Of a stretch of 48,701 nucleotides of DNA, positions 1 through 8,448 are shown piece after piece. The notes beneath the pieces were generated by a model, which searched no databases, was not told where the DNA came from, and saw only the letters and a list, made by a program, of their open reading frames with translations. Positions within the stretch are counted from its first letter, which is position 1, and the number at the start of each line of letters is the position of its first letter. The position numbers and the translations under genes were made by a program. This DNA comes from Clostridium sp. 27_14 (lineage in GTDB: Bacteria > Bacillota > Clostridia > TANB77 > CAG-508): assembly GCA_001916035.1 (NCBI GenBank), contig MNRQ01000013.1, positions 1 to 48,701 of the forward strand, written 5' to 3'.

Positions 1-885
1 TAGTATACTCCATGGGTTATATATTCCTTCTGTGTTTCCTATTGTGTATCCGTCATACCATTTTTTTATTTCTTCTTTTTGGTCTTGTATTTCAAAATCG
101 TCTATTATCTTGTCCATTTCTTTTTCTGTTATTCCGAAGTCGTCACTAAATTCGTCATCTAATACTGTGTATACATGAAAATTGTTTGCTCCACTAAATA
201 TACTTTCTTTTGCTACTCTTGATACCCCTGTTAGTATTGTTTTCTCTAAATATGGATTATCTTTAAATGTTATCCCATAAAATGTTTTAAAAAATTTTAT
301 ACATTCTTCATAATATCCTTCTACATACGCATTTTGCAATGGCACGTCATATTCGTCTAAAAATAGCATAACTGGTTTGTTGTGATAGTTTGACATTATT
401 TTTGATAGCATTTTTATACCATTTATTATTTCTGTTTCATTTGCTTCTGCTAATAATATTTTATTAAATATATTTCTTTCCCCTGGTGCCATTTCTGCTT
501 CTTCTAATAAATATCTATTTTCATAATATATATCCATTAGTAATGTTCTTAGTTGCATTATCATTAGTTCATAACTTTGTAATCCAGCATCTTTTAGTGT
601 TAAATATATACATGGATAATATCCTAATTTTGATGTGTATTTTTCGTCTTGTTTCATTATTTCTAATCCTTCAAACAATTGTCTGCTATCTTTTTTTGTA
701 CAGTCAAAATAATATCTTAGCATACTCATATTTAAAGTTTTTCCAAATCTTCTTGGTCTTGTTATTAATACTACTGATGATTCATTATCTATAATGTTCT
801 TTATGTATTTGGTTTTGTCTATATAATAATTTTTTTTAATTCTTAATATTTTGAAGTCACTCTGACCTATCCCTATTCCAAACAT
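1..885 (-). CDS. AAA-ATPase-like / PD-(D/E)XK nuclease family protein, 5' part (runs off left edge)
   Basis: An open minus-strand frame starts at the ATG at 885, with AGGAGAG about 8 nt upstream, and continues through base 1, so the C-terminal part lies outside the window (295 codons visible). The N-terminus reads MFGIGIGQSDFKILR. A P-loop-like motif RPRRFGKT follows at about residues 43-50, then LFLDEYDVPL (Walker B-like), and WYDGYTIG with YNPWSIL at the window edge. These are hallmarks of the AAA-ATPase-like family that usually ends in a DUF1703 PD-(D/E)XK nuclease domain. Such genes occur in many near-identical copies in Clostridia and Bacteroidota, and their function is unproven. It is divergent from rimI. 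Family is confident; function is not. Confidence 0.82.
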   Translation of the reverse strand, partial: MFGIGIGQSDFKILRIKKNYYIDKTKYIKNIIDNESSVVLITRPRRFGKTLNMSMLRYYFDCTKKDSRQLFEGLEIMKQDEKYTSKLGYYPCIYLTLKDAGLQSYELMIMQLRTLLMDIYYENRYLLEEAEMAPGERNIFNKILLAEANETEIINGIKMLSKIMSNYHNKPVMLFLDEYDVPLQNAYVEGYYEECIKFFKTFYGITFKDNPYLEKTILTGVSRVAKESIFSGANNFHVYTVLDDEFSDDFGITEKEMDKIIDDFEIQDQKEEIKKWYDGYTIGNTEGIYNPWSIL

Positions 886-984
886 AACTTTCACTCTCCT
901 TTTTCATCATTTTTATTTTACTATAGTAACTTTAAAATATCAATAGTTTTGCAAAAACACTACACATTTTTACCTAAAAAAGCA

Positions 985-1013
985 TTGACATATCACATTG
1001 AAGTTTATATAAT
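985..1013 (+). promoter_or_regulatory. SigA-type promoter of rimI-tsaB
   Basis: TTGACA (985-990) and TATAAT (1008-1013) are separated by exactly 17 nt, a perfect SigA consensus. It lies 40 nt upstream of the rimI start, with AGGAGGT (1034-1040) between them. Confidence 0.9.
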
Positions 1014-1052
1014 TATCAATATAAAAAACAATCAGGAGGTACAGCATAAAAA

Positions 1053-1556
1053 ATGGACTACACAATAGCTGAAATGAAAATACAAGATTTGCAAGAAATA
1101 AAAAATTGTTTAGACACAGAATATGACAATTTTTGGTCTTATCAAACTTTAGAAAGCGAAATCAATTCAGAAAGTTCAATCTATATCATAATAAAAAATA
1201 ACCAAAACCTCATATTGGGATTTACAGGAATAAAAGTCATTTTAGATGAAGCTGAATTAATGAATATTGTTGTAAAAAAAGATTTTAGAAATTGTGGTAT
1301 TGGAGCCATTCTTTTAAAAAATATAATAAAAAAAGCTCGTGAATTAGAAATAAAAAAAATATATTTAGAAGTCAACGACACAAACCTCCCTGCAATAAAT
1401 TTATATAAAAAATTCAATTTTAAACAAATAGGAATTAGAAAAAAATATTATGGCAATAACAACGGAATTTTAATGAATTTATCTTTAGAACAAAAGCGGA
1501 CACTAATAACACTTGCACTATTTAGAACAATACAATCTAATTTTAAAAGTCAATAG
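1053..1556 (+). CDS. rimI: Ribosomal-protein alanine N-acetyltransferase RimI-like (GNAT)
   Basis: This is a GNAT acetyltransferase of 167 residues. RimI acetylates the N-terminal alanine of ribosomal protein S18 from acetyl-CoA; in Gram-positives the gene often sits with the tsa genes. The acetyl-CoA loop RNCGIGA is at residues 79-85, and the C-terminal motif NDTNLPAINLYKKFNF at about 108-123. The start follows AGGAGGT, although the 12-nt spacing is slightly long. tsaB begins 53 nt downstream, which supports RimI over a generic GNAT. The normal RimI fold ends near residue 146 (GILMNLSL). The last ~20 residues (QKRTLITLALFRTIQ...) are encoded by a repeat also present at 32501-32540, so this tail is probably acquired. 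Confidence 0.85.
   Translation: MDYTIAEMKIQDLQEIKNCLDTEYDNFWSYQTLESEINSESSIYIIIKNNQNLILGFTGIKVILDEAELMNIVVKKDFRNCGIGAILLKNIIKKARELEIKKIYLEVNDTNLPAINLYKKFNFKQIGIRKKYYGNNNGILMNLSLEQKRTLITLALFRTIQSNFKSQ
1490..1530 (+). repeat. Dispersed repeat, copy 1 (inside the 3' end of rimI)
   Basis: About 40 bp starting ACAAAAGCGGACACTAATAA and ending at TTTAGAAC matches 32501-32540 with only a few changes. In the second copy GCGGAC is closed by GTCCGC to form an inverted repeat; here the right arm is eroded (AAAAGTCAATAGC). It may be a small MITE- or REP-like element. It supplies the final codons of rimI. Confidence 0.6.
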
Positions 1557-1609
1557 CTTTTTTGCCATGTCATGCATGTAAGCAAAACTAGAAAGGAATG
1601 AAATTTATA

Positions 1610-2344
1610 ATGAAAATTTTAAGTATAGACACTGCTAGCAATATATGTGGTGTTTCAATTTTAGAAGATACAAAACCACTTTGTACTTTAGATTCTGACA
1701 CAGGCAGAACACATTCAGAAAATTTAATGCCAATGATAGAAAAAGCATTTAAGCAAACAAATTTAACTTTAAACGATATTAATTTAATTATCTGTGACAA
1801 AGGACCTGGTTCATTCACAGGTATTAGAATCGGTATAGCAACTGCAAAGGCATTTCATGACAGTAAAAGTATCAACTACATCGGTATAGATTCTTTACAA
1901 AGCCTTGCATACAATGTAAAACAAGAATATGGAAGCAATTTTTCTGGTATTGTATGTAGTATAATTGACTGTAAAAACCAAAATTGTTACTTTGCACTAT
2001 ATCAATTCACAAATGGAATTTGTACTACATTAATATCACCTAGTGCTGACACAGTAGAACATTCACTAGAATTATTAAAAGATTACTCTAATATTTTATT
2101 TATTGGTGATGGTGCCACAATGTATTCAGATATTATAAAAGATAAATCAAGTAATTGCCAATTTATCAGTAATTCTTCTTTAAATAACCTTAACTCTATC
2201 TCTTTAGCTTTAGCTGGATATGACTTTTTTATAAATAATGGTACTGAAAAAGACTTATTGCCTCTATATCTTAGAAAACCACAAGCTCAAAGACAACTTG
2301 AAGAAAAAACTTTACTTAACAATATAAACAAAAAGGAAAATTAA
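1610..2344 (+). CDS. tsaB: tRNA threonylcarbamoyladenosine biosynthesis protein TsaB
   Basis: TsaB is the non-catalytic ASKHA-fold partner of TsaD in making t6A at position 37 of ANN-decoding tRNAs. The sequence opens MKILSIDTASN and carries the hallmark GPGSFTGIRIG at about residues 65-75. Length is 244 residues against the usual ~230. An in-frame ATG at 1598 would directly abut the GAAAGGA element. The ATG at 1610 is better spaced (12 nt) and gives the family's normal N-terminus, so it was chosen. It is probably co-transcribed with rimI from the promoter at 985. No tsaE or tsaD is nearby. A strong hairpin terminator follows at 2361. Confidence 0.93.
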   Translation: MKILSIDTASNICGVSILEDTKPLCTLDSDTGRTHSENLMPMIEKAFKQTNLTLNDINLIICDKGPGSFTGIRIGIATAKAFHDSKSINYIGIDSLQSLAYNVKQEYGSNFSGIVCSIIDCKNQNCYFALYQFTNGICTTLISPSADTVEHSLELLKDYSNILFIGDGATMYSDIIKDKSSNCQFISNSSLNNLNSISLALAGYDFFINNGTEKDLLPLYLRKPQAQRQLEEKTLLNNINKKEN

Positions 2345-2360
2345 TAATCTACCACCAAAA

Positions 2361-2394
2361 GAGGACATTAACTATTTATTAATGTCCTCTTTTA
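2361..2394. terminator. Bidirectional terminator between tsaB and ylmH
   Basis: An 11-bp perfect stem GAGGACATTAA / TTAATGTCCTC with a 7-nt loop is followed by a T-run on the plus strand and preceded by AAAA, which gives a U-run for the minus strand. It sits between two convergent genes and can serve both. Confidence 0.85.
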
Positions 2395-2448
2395 TTATTT
2401 TGTTAAAAAACTTCTATCAACTTCCATAATATATTTCATTCACAAAAA

Positions 2449-3252
2449 TTAAACATATTTATCAATACTTACAACCATTCTGCCACTTCTTGTATTAGCC
2501 TTAATTTCTTTAACAACAAATCTTCCTTTTCCTCTAATAGTAATAACATCTCCCATTTTCACAGCCTTTGAAGGTTTTGTTTCACATTGACCATTAATAA
2601 AAACTCTTTCCTGTGCCATAACCTGAACAATCTTACTCCTAGAAGTTCTAGCCAAATCAGAAGCAATATTATCTAATCTAAGAGAAGAAACTATAATATC
2701 AATTTCTTCAACTTTAATTTCCGGTGTTCGCAAATCACTTAAATCAATAACATCAATTTTACTATTTTGAAAACGTGTAAGAGTTTCTAAATCCTTAGAT
2801 AAAATTTTTGCTGTTTCTTCCTTTACAATAATATCTGCACCATCATCAGCAACTAAAATATCACCTACTTTTTCTCTTTTCATTCCTAGTTTAATTATTC
2901 CACCCAAATAATTACGATGTGTATATTTGCCAATCTCATCTTTTCCCAATTGAACTCTTATAACTTTTAGCATTTTTTGATAATCTTTTTCTACTATTTC
3001 TTTATCATAATTATCCGAATAAAAAATTGCAATTTTTCTTTCAGCATCTTCAAAGCCACCATACAAAATATAATTTTGTAACTGATTTTTATTTAAAAAT
3101 TTTTTTACAAGTGCTACTTGATACATATCTAAAAAATCTGTATATTGAATTTGATTTCTTTTCTCTGCTATTTCAATTTTATCTAATACTTGAGAAAGTA
3201 ATATCCTATCTTCTGTTTTTCTATATTCCTTTAAAACTTCTTGCTTATCCAT
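2449..3252 (-). CDS. ylmH: YlmH-like S4-domain RNA-binding protein
   Basis: Length is 267 residues, matching YlmH. The family is defined by an N-terminal ferredoxin-like RNA-binding region and a C-terminal S4 domain (here about 185-262: SKIVQVMAQERVFINGQ...KAVKMGDVITIRGKGRF). YlmH binds ribosomal 50S-tRNA complexes and has been linked to ribosome-associated quality control; in many Firmicutes it sits in the ylm/division cluster next to divIVA, which is not seen here. The start follows AGGAGGTATAC and overlaps the end of dxs by 8 nt, so translation is probably coupled to Dxs. Pairing with dxs rather than the ylm cluster is the odd feature. Confidence 0.85.
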   Translation of the reverse strand: MDKQEVLKEYRKTEDRILLSQVLDKIEIAEKRNQIQYTDFLDMYQVALVKKFLNKNQLQNYILYGGFEDAERKIAIFYSDNYDKEIVEKDYQKMLKVIRVQLGKDEIGKYTHRNYLGGIIKLGMKREKVGDILVADDGADIIVKEETAKILSKDLETLTRFQNSKIDVIDLSDLRTPEIKVEEIDIIVSSLRLDNIASDLARTSRSKIVQVMAQERVFINGQCETKPSKAVKMGDVITIRGKGRFVVKEIKANTRSGRMVVSIDKYV

Positions 3253-5185
3253 GTATACCTCCTAAATACATACTTTCTAGTTGTTCTACAGAACCATGTT
3301 GAATAAAATCGTCAGGATATGCTTGTGTTTTTATTTCTATATTCGCAAGATTTTCCTCTGCAATAATTTCTTTTATTGCTGTACCTAATCCATTTATTAT
3401 GGTTCCATCTTCTATTGTTATAACTTCATTTGACTCTTTTAAAAGTTGTAATATCTTATTTCTATCTAATGGCTTTAAAAACCTGCTATTAACCACACAT
3501 ACATTATTTCCTTTTTTTTCTTCTTGTTCTGCAATTTTCATAGCTCTTGCAACCATTTTTCCTATAGCAATTATTAAAACATTTTTTTGTGCACATTCTT
3601 GTCCTTTATTCACTATTTGATTTTTTATATTTTGGTTATTTTTTTCATCAATACATTGTTCATTTTTATTTTTCTCATCAGAACTTATATCTTTGTTAAA
3701 TTCCTTCAAAACTTCTGCTTTACCAAACTCAATTTTGTTATGTGTTTCAAAATTAATATCTTTATCTTCTCCACCACGTGGATATCTAATAACAACTGGC
3801 TTCTCTATTTTCACAGCAAATTCCAACATATCTTCTAATTCTTTAAAATCTTTTGGAGCCATAATTATTAAATTTGGAACTAATCTAAAAAATGCCATAT
3901 CAAGTAAACCTTGATGTGTCTCACCATCTGCCCCTACAATTCCAGCTCTATCTACACACAATATTACATGCAAATTTTGTATAGCAATATCATGTATAAC
4001 CTGATCATAAGCTCTTTGATAAAATGACGAATATATTGGTACAAATGGTATTAATCCTTGTGTTGCCATACCTGCTGCTAAAGTAACAGCATGTTGCTCT
4101 GCTATACCTATATCAAAAAATCTTTTTGGAAATTGTTTTTGAAATTTTGTTAGTCCTGTTCCGTCTTTCATTGATGCTGTAATTGCAACAATTTTATCAT
4201 TTTTTTCCGCCATTTCCACTAATTTATTTCCAAAAACTTTTGAATAGTCCAAGCCCTTTGCTTTTTTTGGCTTACCTGTTTTCAAATCAAATGGACCTGT
4301 AGCATGAAATTTATCTGGATTTTCTTCCGCTATTTTATATCCTTTACCTTTTTTAGTAAGTACATGGATTAGTACTGGTGTATCAACTTGTTTACTTAAT
4401 TTTAAAATATTCTCTAATTGCTCAATATTGTGCCCATCAACTGGACCTAAATATGTAAATCCTATATCTTCAAAAAACATTTTTGGTATTATTAATTGCT
4501 TAACACTTCTCTTTAATCTTTGAACTATTTTTACAATTGGCTTTCCAAATACAGGTATTTTCCCTATTATTTTTTTTCCTGATATATTTGATTTTGTATA
4601 CAATTTTTTCGTTCTTAACTTACTTAAAAACATATTTAATCCCCCAATATTTGGAGATATACTCATCTCATTATCATTTAAAATAACTGTCATCTTACAT
4701 TTACTAAATCCTACATCATTTAACGCTTCTATTGCCATTCCACCAGTTAATGCACCATCACCTATAACTGCAACAACACTATTATTTTCTCCTTTTAAAT
4801 CTCTAGCTCTAGCCATTCCAAGAGCTGCTGAAATTGATGTACTACTATGTCCAGTATTAAAGCAATCATAAGCAGATTCCTTTGTTTTTGGGAAACCTGC
4901 TATACCACCTAATTTTCTTATATTTTTTAATTCTTCTTTTCTACCTGTTAAAATTTTATGTACATAAGTTTGATGACCCACATCCCATACAATTTTATCC
5001 ACTGGTTCATTAAATACACTATGTAGAGCTATAGTTAGCTCTACAACTCCTAAATTTGAAGCTAAATGTCCACCATTTTGTGAAACTACTTCTAATATGT
5101 ATTTCCTAATATCCTCAGCTAATTGTTTTTTCTCTTGTAAGTTTAAATTTTTTACATCCTCTGGGGTATTTATTTTTTCTAACAT
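3245..5185 (-). CDS. dxs: 1-deoxy-D-xylulose-5-phosphate synthase
   Basis: DXS condenses pyruvate and glyceraldehyde-3-phosphate with thiamine diphosphate, the first step of the MEP isoprenoid pathway, in the cytosol. Visible motifs: GHQTYVHKILTGR (about 70-82), the ThDP motif GDGALTGG (142-149) ending in NDNEMSIS, the catalytic Glu in DIGIAEQH (363), and RAGIVGADGETHQG (413-425). The start is the ATG preceded by GGAG at 8 nt. Length is 646, longer than the usual ~620, because of a hydrophilic Asn/Lys/Glu-rich insert at about 495-534 between the pyrimidine-binding and C-terminal domains. ylmH overlaps downstream. UppP, which recycles the C55 carrier made from this pathway, is encoded just upstream. 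Confidence 0.96.
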   Translation of the reverse strand: MLEKINTPEDVKNLNLQEKKQLAEDIRKYILEVVSQNGGHLASNLGVVELTIALHSVFNEPVDKIVWDVGHQTYVHKILTGRKEELKNIRKLGGIAGFPKTKESAYDCFNTGHSSTSISAALGMARARDLKGENNSVVAVIGDGALTGGMAIEALNDVGFSKCKMTVILNDNEMSISPNIGGLNMFLSKLRTKKLYTKSNISGKKIIGKIPVFGKPIVKIVQRLKRSVKQLIIPKMFFEDIGFTYLGPVDGHNIEQLENILKLSKQVDTPVLIHVLTKKGKGYKIAEENPDKFHATGPFDLKTGKPKKAKGLDYSKVFGNKLVEMAEKNDKIVAITASMKDGTGLTKFQKQFPKRFFDIGIAEQHAVTLAAGMATQGLIPFVPIYSSFYQRAYDQVIHDIAIQNLHVILCVDRAGIVGADGETHQGLLDMAFFRLVPNLIIMAPKDFKELEDMLEFAVKIEKPVVIRYPRGGEDKDINFETHNKIEFGKAEVLKEFNKDISSDEKNKNEQCIDEKNNQNIKNQIVNKGQECAQKNVLIIAIGKMVARAMKIAEQEEKKGNNVCVVNSRFLKPLDRNKILQLLKESNEVITIEDGTIINGLGTAIKEIIAEENLANIEIKTQAYPDDFIQHGSVEQLESMYLGGIHG

Positions 5186-5218
5186 ATTAACAACTCCAAT
5201 TATTTCTATATCAACTTT

Positions 5219-5318
5219 ACATCCTTAATACATATAATCCTGCATTTATTACACTTTTAATATGTATGATACTAAATTTCAATATCTATTATTTTACATT
5301 CTTGATATGTATAATCCT
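5219..5318. repeat. Three degenerate copies of the uppP 3' end
   Basis: Three 23-nt copies begin at 5219 (ACATCCTTAATACATATAAT...), 5251 (ACACTTTTAATATGTATGAT...) and 5296 (ACATTCTTGATATGTATAAT...). Read on the minus strand, each ends as the uppP C-terminus does: GLYISRM-stop in the real gene, then VSYILKV-stop and GLYVLRM-stop further downstream. This looks like tandem duplication and decay of the gene's last codons. Confidence 0.55.
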
Positions 5319-6088
5319 ATAATAGCCAATCCTATTACAACTCTATATATCGCAAAAACTTTGAAGCTTCCTTTTTTTAAATAATTTAATAAAAATTTTA
5401 TTACAAATAAGCCTGTTATAAAACTTGCAACAACTCCAACAACAAAAGGAATATTAAAAACAAATTCTTTTAACTTATATAAAGTTGCACCTAAAACTAT
5501 AGGTGTTGATAATAAAAATGTATATTTAGCTGTTGATTCTCTATCAATTCCCATCAATCTTCCTGTAGTCATTGTTACTCCAGAGCGAGAAACTCCTGGT
5601 ATAAATGCTAATGCTTGTGACAATCCTATTAAAAATGTTTGCTTAAAAGTCATATCTTCATATTTTGTTTTTGAAGGTGCTTTTTTATCCACAACATATA
5701 ATATAATTCCCATTATTATTAATGCAGATGCTATTAATATCGGCATTTTTCCTAATGTATCTCCTAAAAAATGATCTAATAAAAATCCTATTGCACCACC
5801 TGGTATTGTAGCTGCTACAATATACCAAAACATTCTTCCTTCAGGTGTCTTTTCTTTTTTTACTACTTGTTTATATCCTCCTTTAATTAAACCTATCCAA
5901 TCTTTAAAGAAAAATATTACTATTGCTAATAATGTTCCAAAATGTAATGCAACATCAAAACTTGGTGATATTTCACTCCAATTAAATACCCATGGAATCA
6001 AATTCAAGTGTGCTGAACTTGATATTGGTAATAACTCTGTTAATCCTTGTACTATTCCTAAAATTAATGCTTGTAAAATTTCATTCAT
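5294..6088 (-). CDS. uppP: Undecaprenyl-diphosphatase UppP (BacA)
   Basis: This integral membrane phosphatase converts undecaprenyl diphosphate to the monophosphate carrier used in peptidoglycan and polysaccharide export, and confers bacitracin tolerance. Motifs: GIVQGLTELLPISSSAHL near the N-terminus and PGVSRSGVTMTTGR in the middle, both part of the BacA active site. Several hydrophobic helices follow. Length is 264 residues (family ~265-275). The frame is open to 6133, but GGAAGG lies correctly before the ATG at 6088, which gives the family N-terminus MNEILQALILG. The upstream segment contains two interleaved helices (6136-6198). Repeats of the 3' end lie downstream. Confidence 0.95.
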   Translation of the reverse strand: MNEILQALILGIVQGLTELLPISSSAHLNLIPWVFNWSEISPSFDVALHFGTLLAIVIFFFKDWIGLIKGGYKQVVKKEKTPEGRMFWYIVAATIPGGAIGFLLDHFLGDTLGKMPILIASALIIMGIILYVVDKKAPSKTKYEDMTFKQTFLIGLSQALAFIPGVSRSGVTMTTGRLMGIDRESTAKYTFLLSTPIVLGATLYKLKEFVFNIPFVVGVVASFITGLFVIKFLLNYLKKGSFKVFAIYRVVIGLAIIGLYISRM

Positions 6089-6135
6089 TTTATAAATCTT
6101 CCTTCCATAAAATAATATCTTTTGAAAAAACAAAA

Positions 6136-6198
6136 CTAATGATTAAATATCGTGGCCTTGTTATGTTTCCACTTTCAAAATCATCAGTTCAGTCCACG
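6136..6198 (-). promoter_or_regulatory. Possible pseudoknotted leader upstream of uppP
   Basis: In minus-strand RNA order: CGUGG (6198-6194), a 6-nt spacer, CUGAUGAUU (6187-6179), 23 nt, CCACG (6155-6151), a 6-nt spacer, AAUCAUUAG (6144-6136). CGUGG pairs with CCACG (5 bp), and CUGAUGAUU pairs with AAUCAUUAG (9 bp, one G-U). The helices interleave, so they form a pseudoknot or two competing folds. It lies between the dpaA stop and uppP. No known riboswitch class was recognised. Confidence 0.4.
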
Positions 6199-6204
6199 AA
6201 AACA

Positions 6205-7080
6205 TTACTTATAAATTTCTTTTAAAATATTATAAATTGTATCTTTAATAAATTCAGCAGTTGTTGTAGGTGCAACCTTTCCTGGTAATGCTAATGCCCA
6301 AATTAACTGTAACCCTTTTTCTTTAGCAACTTTTTTATCAATTCCACCTGGATTTGAAGCTAAATCTATCAACAAACATTCTTGTTTTACATATCCTAAT
6401 TTTTCAGCTGTCAAAATCATTTGTGGAACAGTATTTATTATAACATCAAATTCACTTAAATTTTTATCTATTTGATTTATATTTATTCCTTTATGTCCAT
6501 AAGCCTTTATCCATGCTAAATCCTCTTCTTTTCTTGCTGCACATGTAACTTTTGTAGATAATCCAGCAAGTTTTCTTGCTAAAACCTTACCTATTCTTCC
6601 AAATCCTAAAACAAGTACATTACTTCCATGTAATATTTTATTTGTATTCGCTATTGCTATTTCTATTGCTCCTTCTGCTGTCGCAATTGTATTTAAGACT
6701 GCTAATTCTTCCCTTTTCATAATATCAACAATTTCAATATATTCATCATTTGCTAATTCATATACATCTGGTGCTATTGTACCTGCTATTAAAATTTTCG
6801 CATTTAAGTTATGCATAAATTCCCTTATTGATAATTTTCCATCACTAAAAGGCATATTTATATTTATTCCATCACTTGAAAATGGTATTGGACCTATAAC
6901 CACTTGGACCATTTTTACTGCTTCTATTAATTTTTCACAAAATATAATATTTTTAATTTCTTTAAGTTCTTCTGCCTTTTCTAAGCCATAAGTATATACC
7001 ATATTACCTTCTTTTGCAAGTATTTTTGCTAATTTTATTGTTCTTAAATCTCCACCTACAACTGCAAACTCTTTTACCAT
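6205..7080 (-). CDS. dpaA: Dipicolinate synthase subunit A
   Basis: DpaA (SpoVFA) with DpaB oxidises dihydrodipicolinate to dipicolinic acid in the mother cell; DPA is packed into the spore core. Length is 291 residues. The N-terminal domain begins FAVVGGDLRTIKLAKIL. A dinucleotide-binding motif VLVLGFGRIGKVLARKL sits at about 165-181, and DLASNPGGID and ALPGKVAPTTTAEFI lie near the C-terminus, all typical of the family. The start follows GGAGAATTGTT. dpaB is normally directly downstream; here uppP follows, so dpaB must be elsewhere or be replaced. This gene is the main sign that the organism forms spores. The upstream TPR gene is separated by a terminator, so dpaA needs its own promoter. Confidence 0.92.
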   Translation of the reverse strand: MVKEFAVVGGDLRTIKLAKILAKEGNMVYTYGLEKAEELKEIKNIIFCEKLIEAVKMVQVVIGPIPFSSDGININMPFSDGKLSIREFMHNLNAKILIAGTIAPDVYELANDEYIEIVDIMKREELAVLNTIATAEGAIEIAIANTNKILHGSNVLVLGFGRIGKVLARKLAGLSTKVTCAARKEEDLAWIKAYGHKGININQIDKNLSEFDVIINTVPQMILTAEKLGYVKQECLLIDLASNPGGIDKKVAKEKGLQLIWALALPGKVAPTTTAEFIKDTIYNILKEIYK

Positions 7081-7104
7081 AACAATTCTCCTTTCCTACT
7101 TTTT

Positions 7105-7113
7105 TATTATATG
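7105..7113 (-). promoter_or_regulatory. Candidate -10 element of dpaA (SigK-like)
   Basis: CATATAATA on the minus strand, 25 nt before the dpaA start, fits the SigK -10 pattern CATAnnnTA. It also contains TATAAT. No convincing -35 of either sigma class is visible at the right spacing, so the call rests on the -10 and on dpaA being a mother-cell gene. Confidence 0.25.
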
Positions 7114-7135
7114 CTTTTTTATAGGAAAAATACGT

Positions 7136-7198
7136 AAAAAAGATGATATTGTGTTTCACATAACTTTTAAAAGCTATATTTAACGCAATTCATCTTTC
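7136..7198 (-). terminator. Terminator after the TPR gene
   Basis: On the minus strand AGATGAATTGCG pairs with CACAATATCATCT (one bulge) around a ~30-nt inner segment and is followed by TTTTTT. It separates the transglycosylase/TPR operon from dpaA. Confidence 0.6.
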
Positions 7199-7200
7199 AC

Positions 7201-8448
7201 TTATTCTCTTTCTATATCTCTATTATTTCTACTTTTAAATTCAATATCAGCATAACTAATATTTTTGGTAATTTCAAATGTTTCCTCTAAATGTTTTTTT
7301 GCTTTTAATTCTTTTTCAGAAAGTTTTTCTTGTTTATTACTATTTGTAATCTCACCATTTTCTCCTTCTATTTCTTCCTTTTTCATGCTAGCTATTTCCA
7401 AATTAAATGGCATTGTTATTCTTGCAATTATTGGAATAAATATCGGATCTTTCTTTACTTTTGGTACTATTTTTTTACTATTTAAGTCTATTGCTGTATT
7501 TGCATACTGTATAGCTGTTTCTTTATTTCCTTTTATTATTTCAATTTTTGCTAATTCATAATATGCATCTGGTGCTAACTCCTCACTCTCAGTTGCTTGT
7601 AAAAAATACTCTCTTGCTTCATCTATTTCCTTATATATCAAGGCTATTTCTGCTAAAGCATATTTTGCATTATATAACAAGCTATTTATTTCTGCTGCTC
7701 TTTCATAACAAATCTTTGCATTTTCAAAATCATTTAACATTGTATAAACCATTCCTAAATTATAGTTTAAATCATAACTAGTAGGGTTGTATCTTAAACC
7801 TTCATGATAAATATTTGCTGCTTCTTTATACATTTCTTTATTTATCAAAATATCTCCTAATAAAACTGTAGCTTGATAATAATCAGGCTTCTTTTTTAAT
7901 AAATTATTTAACATCTGTGCTGCTTCATCTTGTTTATCCAAATTTGTTAACAATTCTGCTATTTTATAATAAGAATCATAATCTCTTTTGTGTATATCTA
8001 TAGCCTGAACATATTCGTCTATAGCTTTTCTCATTCCACCTTCATCTTCATATATTTCTGCTAACATCTTATGCCCTTTATAATTTTCAGGATATTTTGT
8101 TACTAAATGTATTAATGCCTGTTTTGCTTTTCTATTATCTCCCATTCTTTTATATAAAAGTGCTTTTGATATATCTACAATTTCTATATAAGGAATTTTA
8201 TTTTTTTCTAAAATTATTATGACAATTGGTAACAAAACAGCCAATAAATATTTTATAATTGATAAAATTAAATTTAATTGTACTTTTGATATTATTTCTA
8301 TAAAATTTAATACTATTCCAAATGCTTGCATTATAATTAATATAACATAACTTGTTTCATTATCTTTTATCATTTTATAAAACATATATATAAATAATGC
8401 AAATGCTATTATTGCAAATATTAGTTGTTCTGCTTCCACCTTTTTCAA
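7201..8448 (-). CDS. Membrane-anchored tetratricopeptide-repeat protein
   Basis: Three or four hydrophobic helices (about residues 8-85) are followed by about seven TPR units from roughly 100 to 330 (for example NYKGHKMLAEIYEDEG, DYDSYYKIAELLTNL, SYDLNYNLGMVYTML), then a charged tail. TPR proteins are scaffolds; no catalytic motif is present. It overlaps the end of the lytic transglycosylase gene at ATTGA. The TTG at 8448 lies only about 1 nt from the GGAAAGG element, so the in-frame GTG at 8439 (10-nt spacing) may be the true start. Pairing with a murein transglycosylase suggests a role at the cell envelope; this is inference. The last residues RDIERE recur in the protein at 46249. Confidence 0.75.
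   Translation of the reverse strand: MKKVEAEQLIFAIIAFALFIYMFYKMIKDNETSYVILIIMQAFGIVLNFIEIISKVQLNLILSIIKYLLAVLLPIVIIILEKNKIPYIEIVDISKALLYKRMGDNRKAKQALIHLVTKYPENYKGHKMLAEIYEDEGGMRKAIDEYVQAIDIHKRDYDSYYKIAELLTNLDKQDEAAQMLNNLLKKKPDYYQATVLLGDILINKEMYKEAANIYHEGLRYNPTSYDLNYNLGMVYTMLNDFENAKICYERAAEINSLLYNAKYALAEIALIYKEIDEAREYFLQATESEELAPDAYYELAKIEIIKGNKETAIQYANTAIDLNSKKIVPKVKKDPIFIPIIARITMPFNLEIASMKKEEIEGENGEITNSNKQEKLSEKELKAKKHLEETFEITKNISYADIEFKSRNNRDIERE

Noticed and set aside
486..794. Plus-strand open frame of 102 codons
   Set aside because: Antisense shadow of the AAA-ATPase-like gene on the minus strand; hydrophobic low-complexity translation and no ribosome binding site.
7105..7140. Full SigK promoter for dpaA
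   Set aside because: The nearest AC is 20 nt from CATATAATA, too far for the SigK -35; only the -10 is kept as a candidate.
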